NCBI GenBank assembly: GCA_949499045.1
Contig: CATEEE010000008.1
Span: forward strand, 1 to 7,702
Direction of reading: 5' to 3'
DNA from: Marinobacterium sp. xm-d-530
GTDB lineage: Bacteria; Pseudomonadota; Gammaproteobacteria; Pseudomonadales; Balneatricaceae
DNA: 7,702 nucleotides
Below are positions 6,578-7,702 of this stretch, one piece after another. Position numbers and translations under genes: made by a program. Within the stretch, counting starts at the first letter, position 1, and the number at the start of each line of letters is the position of its first letter. The notes under the pieces are model-generated. The model worked only from the letters and a program-made list of their open reading frames with translations, was not told where the DNA came from and ran no database searches.

Positions 6578-7702
6578 TTATAGATTCAGTGACTTTATTG
6601 CAGGGTATAGAGAGCGGTAACGTTGATAGGCTGCTTCGTATTGATCCAATAGTCTTGTGTTTGGCTCAATACGAGTTTCGATCTTAGGCTGCGTCAGTAT
6701 TGATTCAGGACGGGTTTTAAGATCGGCTAGCATCGCTAGACGTGCAGCGCCATAGGCTGCTCCAAAATCCCCATCGGCAGGCAGTAGCAGAGGTCGATTT
6801 AGAATATTAGCAAGTGTCTGTAACCAGAATTGCGAGCGTGACCCACCCCCAACAGCGATGATCTCATTGACGCTCGAGCCTGCTTCAATCAGTGCTTCAA
6901 GGTTGTCACGAATAGCAAAAGCTACCCCCTCCATAACGGCTTGAGTTAGTACTGTCTGGTCAGAGCTGTGATCTAATCCGGCGAAAACACCTCTTACCTG
7001 AGCATCGTTATGCGGTGTACGTTCACCCGAAAGATAGGGAAGAAAAGTGACGTTAGTAGGTCCTTTAGGCTCGGCCTCCAGTGCAGCATCAAGTTCAGCT
7101 GCCGACTTGCCGGCAATATTGGCATACCAGTTAAGCGCATCGGTGGCTGAAAGTATCACTCCCATTTGATGCCATGTGTTTGGAATGGCATGGCAGAAAG
7201 CATGCACTGCGCTCTCCGGGAGTGGTTTAAATCCATCAGTTGCTGCGAATATAACGCCAGAAGTACCCAGGGATAGAAAAGCTTGGCCTTCATTTATGAC
7301 CCCCATGCCAATAGCGGATGCAGCATTATCTCCTGCACCCCCTCCTATGATGACCTGATCCTGCATTCCCCACTTGGTGGCAAGTTCAGGTTTTAAACAG
7401 GCGGCTTGGTCACTGCCCTCTACCAGGCGTGGCATCTGTTCAATACGCATACCGCCAAGTGAAAGCAGCGTTTCAGACCAACAACGATGTTCAACATCAA
7501 GCCAGCCGGTACCAGCTGCATCGGACATTTCAGAGACATATTCGCCACTTAACCAGTAAGCAATGTAATCCTTGGGCAGAAGGACCTTTTCGACACGTTT
7601 AAATAGATCAGGCTCGTTATTGGCTACCCAGCAGAGTTTGGGTGCCGTAAAGCCAGGGAAGACGATATTACCGGATATCGCTCTGAACTCTGGCATAGCA
7701 TC
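6578..7702 (-). CDS. xylB: Xylulokinase (FGGY carbohydrate kinase), 5' end outside window
   Basis: This enzyme phosphorylates D-xylulose with ATP to D-xylulose 5-phosphate, feeding the pentose phosphate pathway in the cytoplasm. The frame is open through base 7702 (Asp-Ala ahead of the Met at 7696), so 374 C-terminal residues are visible and about 110 N-terminal ones are missing; E. coli XylB is 484. Counting from that Met, FGGY signature 1 is at 15-27 (GFTAPKLCWVANN), LLPKDYI and SDAAGTGWLDV follow, GAGDNAASAIG holds the catalytic base Asp123 (E. coli Asp233), SLGTSGV is at 142-148, LPYLSGERTPHND at 219-231 and the nucleotide-site GGGSRSQFW at 283-291. Resemblance to E. coli XylB is high along the whole visible length, which favours xylulose over ribulose, glycerol or gluconate. 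It is the most upstream visible gene of the minus-strand run; promoter and any transporter or regulator genes lie beyond the window. Confidence 0.92.
   Translation of the reverse strand, partial: DAMPEFRAISGNIVFPGFTAPKLCWVANNEPDLFKRVEKVLLPKDYIAYWLSGEYVSEMSDAAGTGWLDVEHRCWSETLLSLGGMRIEQMPRLVEGSDQAACLKPELATKWGMQDQVIIGGGAGDNAASAIGMGVINEGQAFLSLGTSGVIFAATDGFKPLPESAVHAFCHAIPNTWHQMGVILSATDALNWYANIAGKSAAELDAALEAEPKGPTNVTFLPYLSGERTPHNDAQVRGVFAGLDHSSDQTVLTQAVMEGVAFAIRDNLEALIEAGSSVNEIIAVGGGSRSQFWLQTLANILNRPLLLPADGDFGAAYGAARLAMLADLKTRPESILTQPKIETRIEPNTRLLDQYEAAYQRYRSLYPAIKSLNL

Noticed and set aside
7694..7696. ATG at 7696 as the start of the kinase
   Set aside because: It would remove about 110 residues of the FGGY N-terminal domain; the frame stays open to the window edge, so the gene is cut and not short.
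1..7702. Mobile elements, CRISPR arrays, tRNA genes, attachment sites or toxin-antitoxin pairs
   Set aside because: I saw no transposase, integrase, spaced repeats, tRNA-like cloverleaf or paired small genes on either strand.

Overview
The window looks like ordinary chromosome from a Gram-negative gammaproteobacterium. It has moderate GC, dense coding, an AcrAB-type envelope pump, and XylB and Tas homologues that resemble the E. coli proteins. A marine, Oceanospirillales-like host is plausible, but this is an impression from protein similarity and cannot be proven here. There are no mobile elements, tRNAs, rRNAs or CRISPR arrays, and no gene-free stretch longer than about 130 bases.

Layout: (1) Bases 1-390, plus strand, are the 3' part of a DUF3501 gene, followed by a convincing intrinsic terminator at 406-445. 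(2) Bases 391-519 hold that terminator, a candidate extended -10 promoter and a GAGG ribosome site. (3) Bases 520-4600, plus strand, form a two-gene efflux operon: a secreted periplasmic adaptor (332 aa) and, one base later, an RND inner-membrane permease (1026 aa). There is no outer-membrane channel gene and no adjacent regulator, so the pump presumably borrows a TolC-type channel encoded elsewhere. (4) Bases 4601-4699 separate convergent operons and contain an imperfect inverted repeat without a clear U-tract. (5) Bases 7702-4700, minus strand, are a three-gene run: a xylulokinase-type FGGY kinase (5' end outside the window), a Tas-like aldo-keto reductase, and a short-chain dehydrogenase closely resembling ribitol 2-dehydrogenase.

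The minus-strand genes read most simply as part of a pentose or pentitol catabolic operon. The dehydrogenase would oxidise a pentitol to a ketopentose, and the kinase would phosphorylate D-xylulose to xylulose 5-phosphate for the pentose phosphate pathway. The aldo-keto reductase could reduce an aldose to the pentitol; the three genes would then form a reduction, oxidation and phosphorylation route like the fungal xylose pathway. That is a hypothesis. The other notable points are the missing transmembrane lysine in the proton relay of the pump and a pair of cysteines bracketing the adaptor hairpin. Nothing here is clearly a wholly new system.
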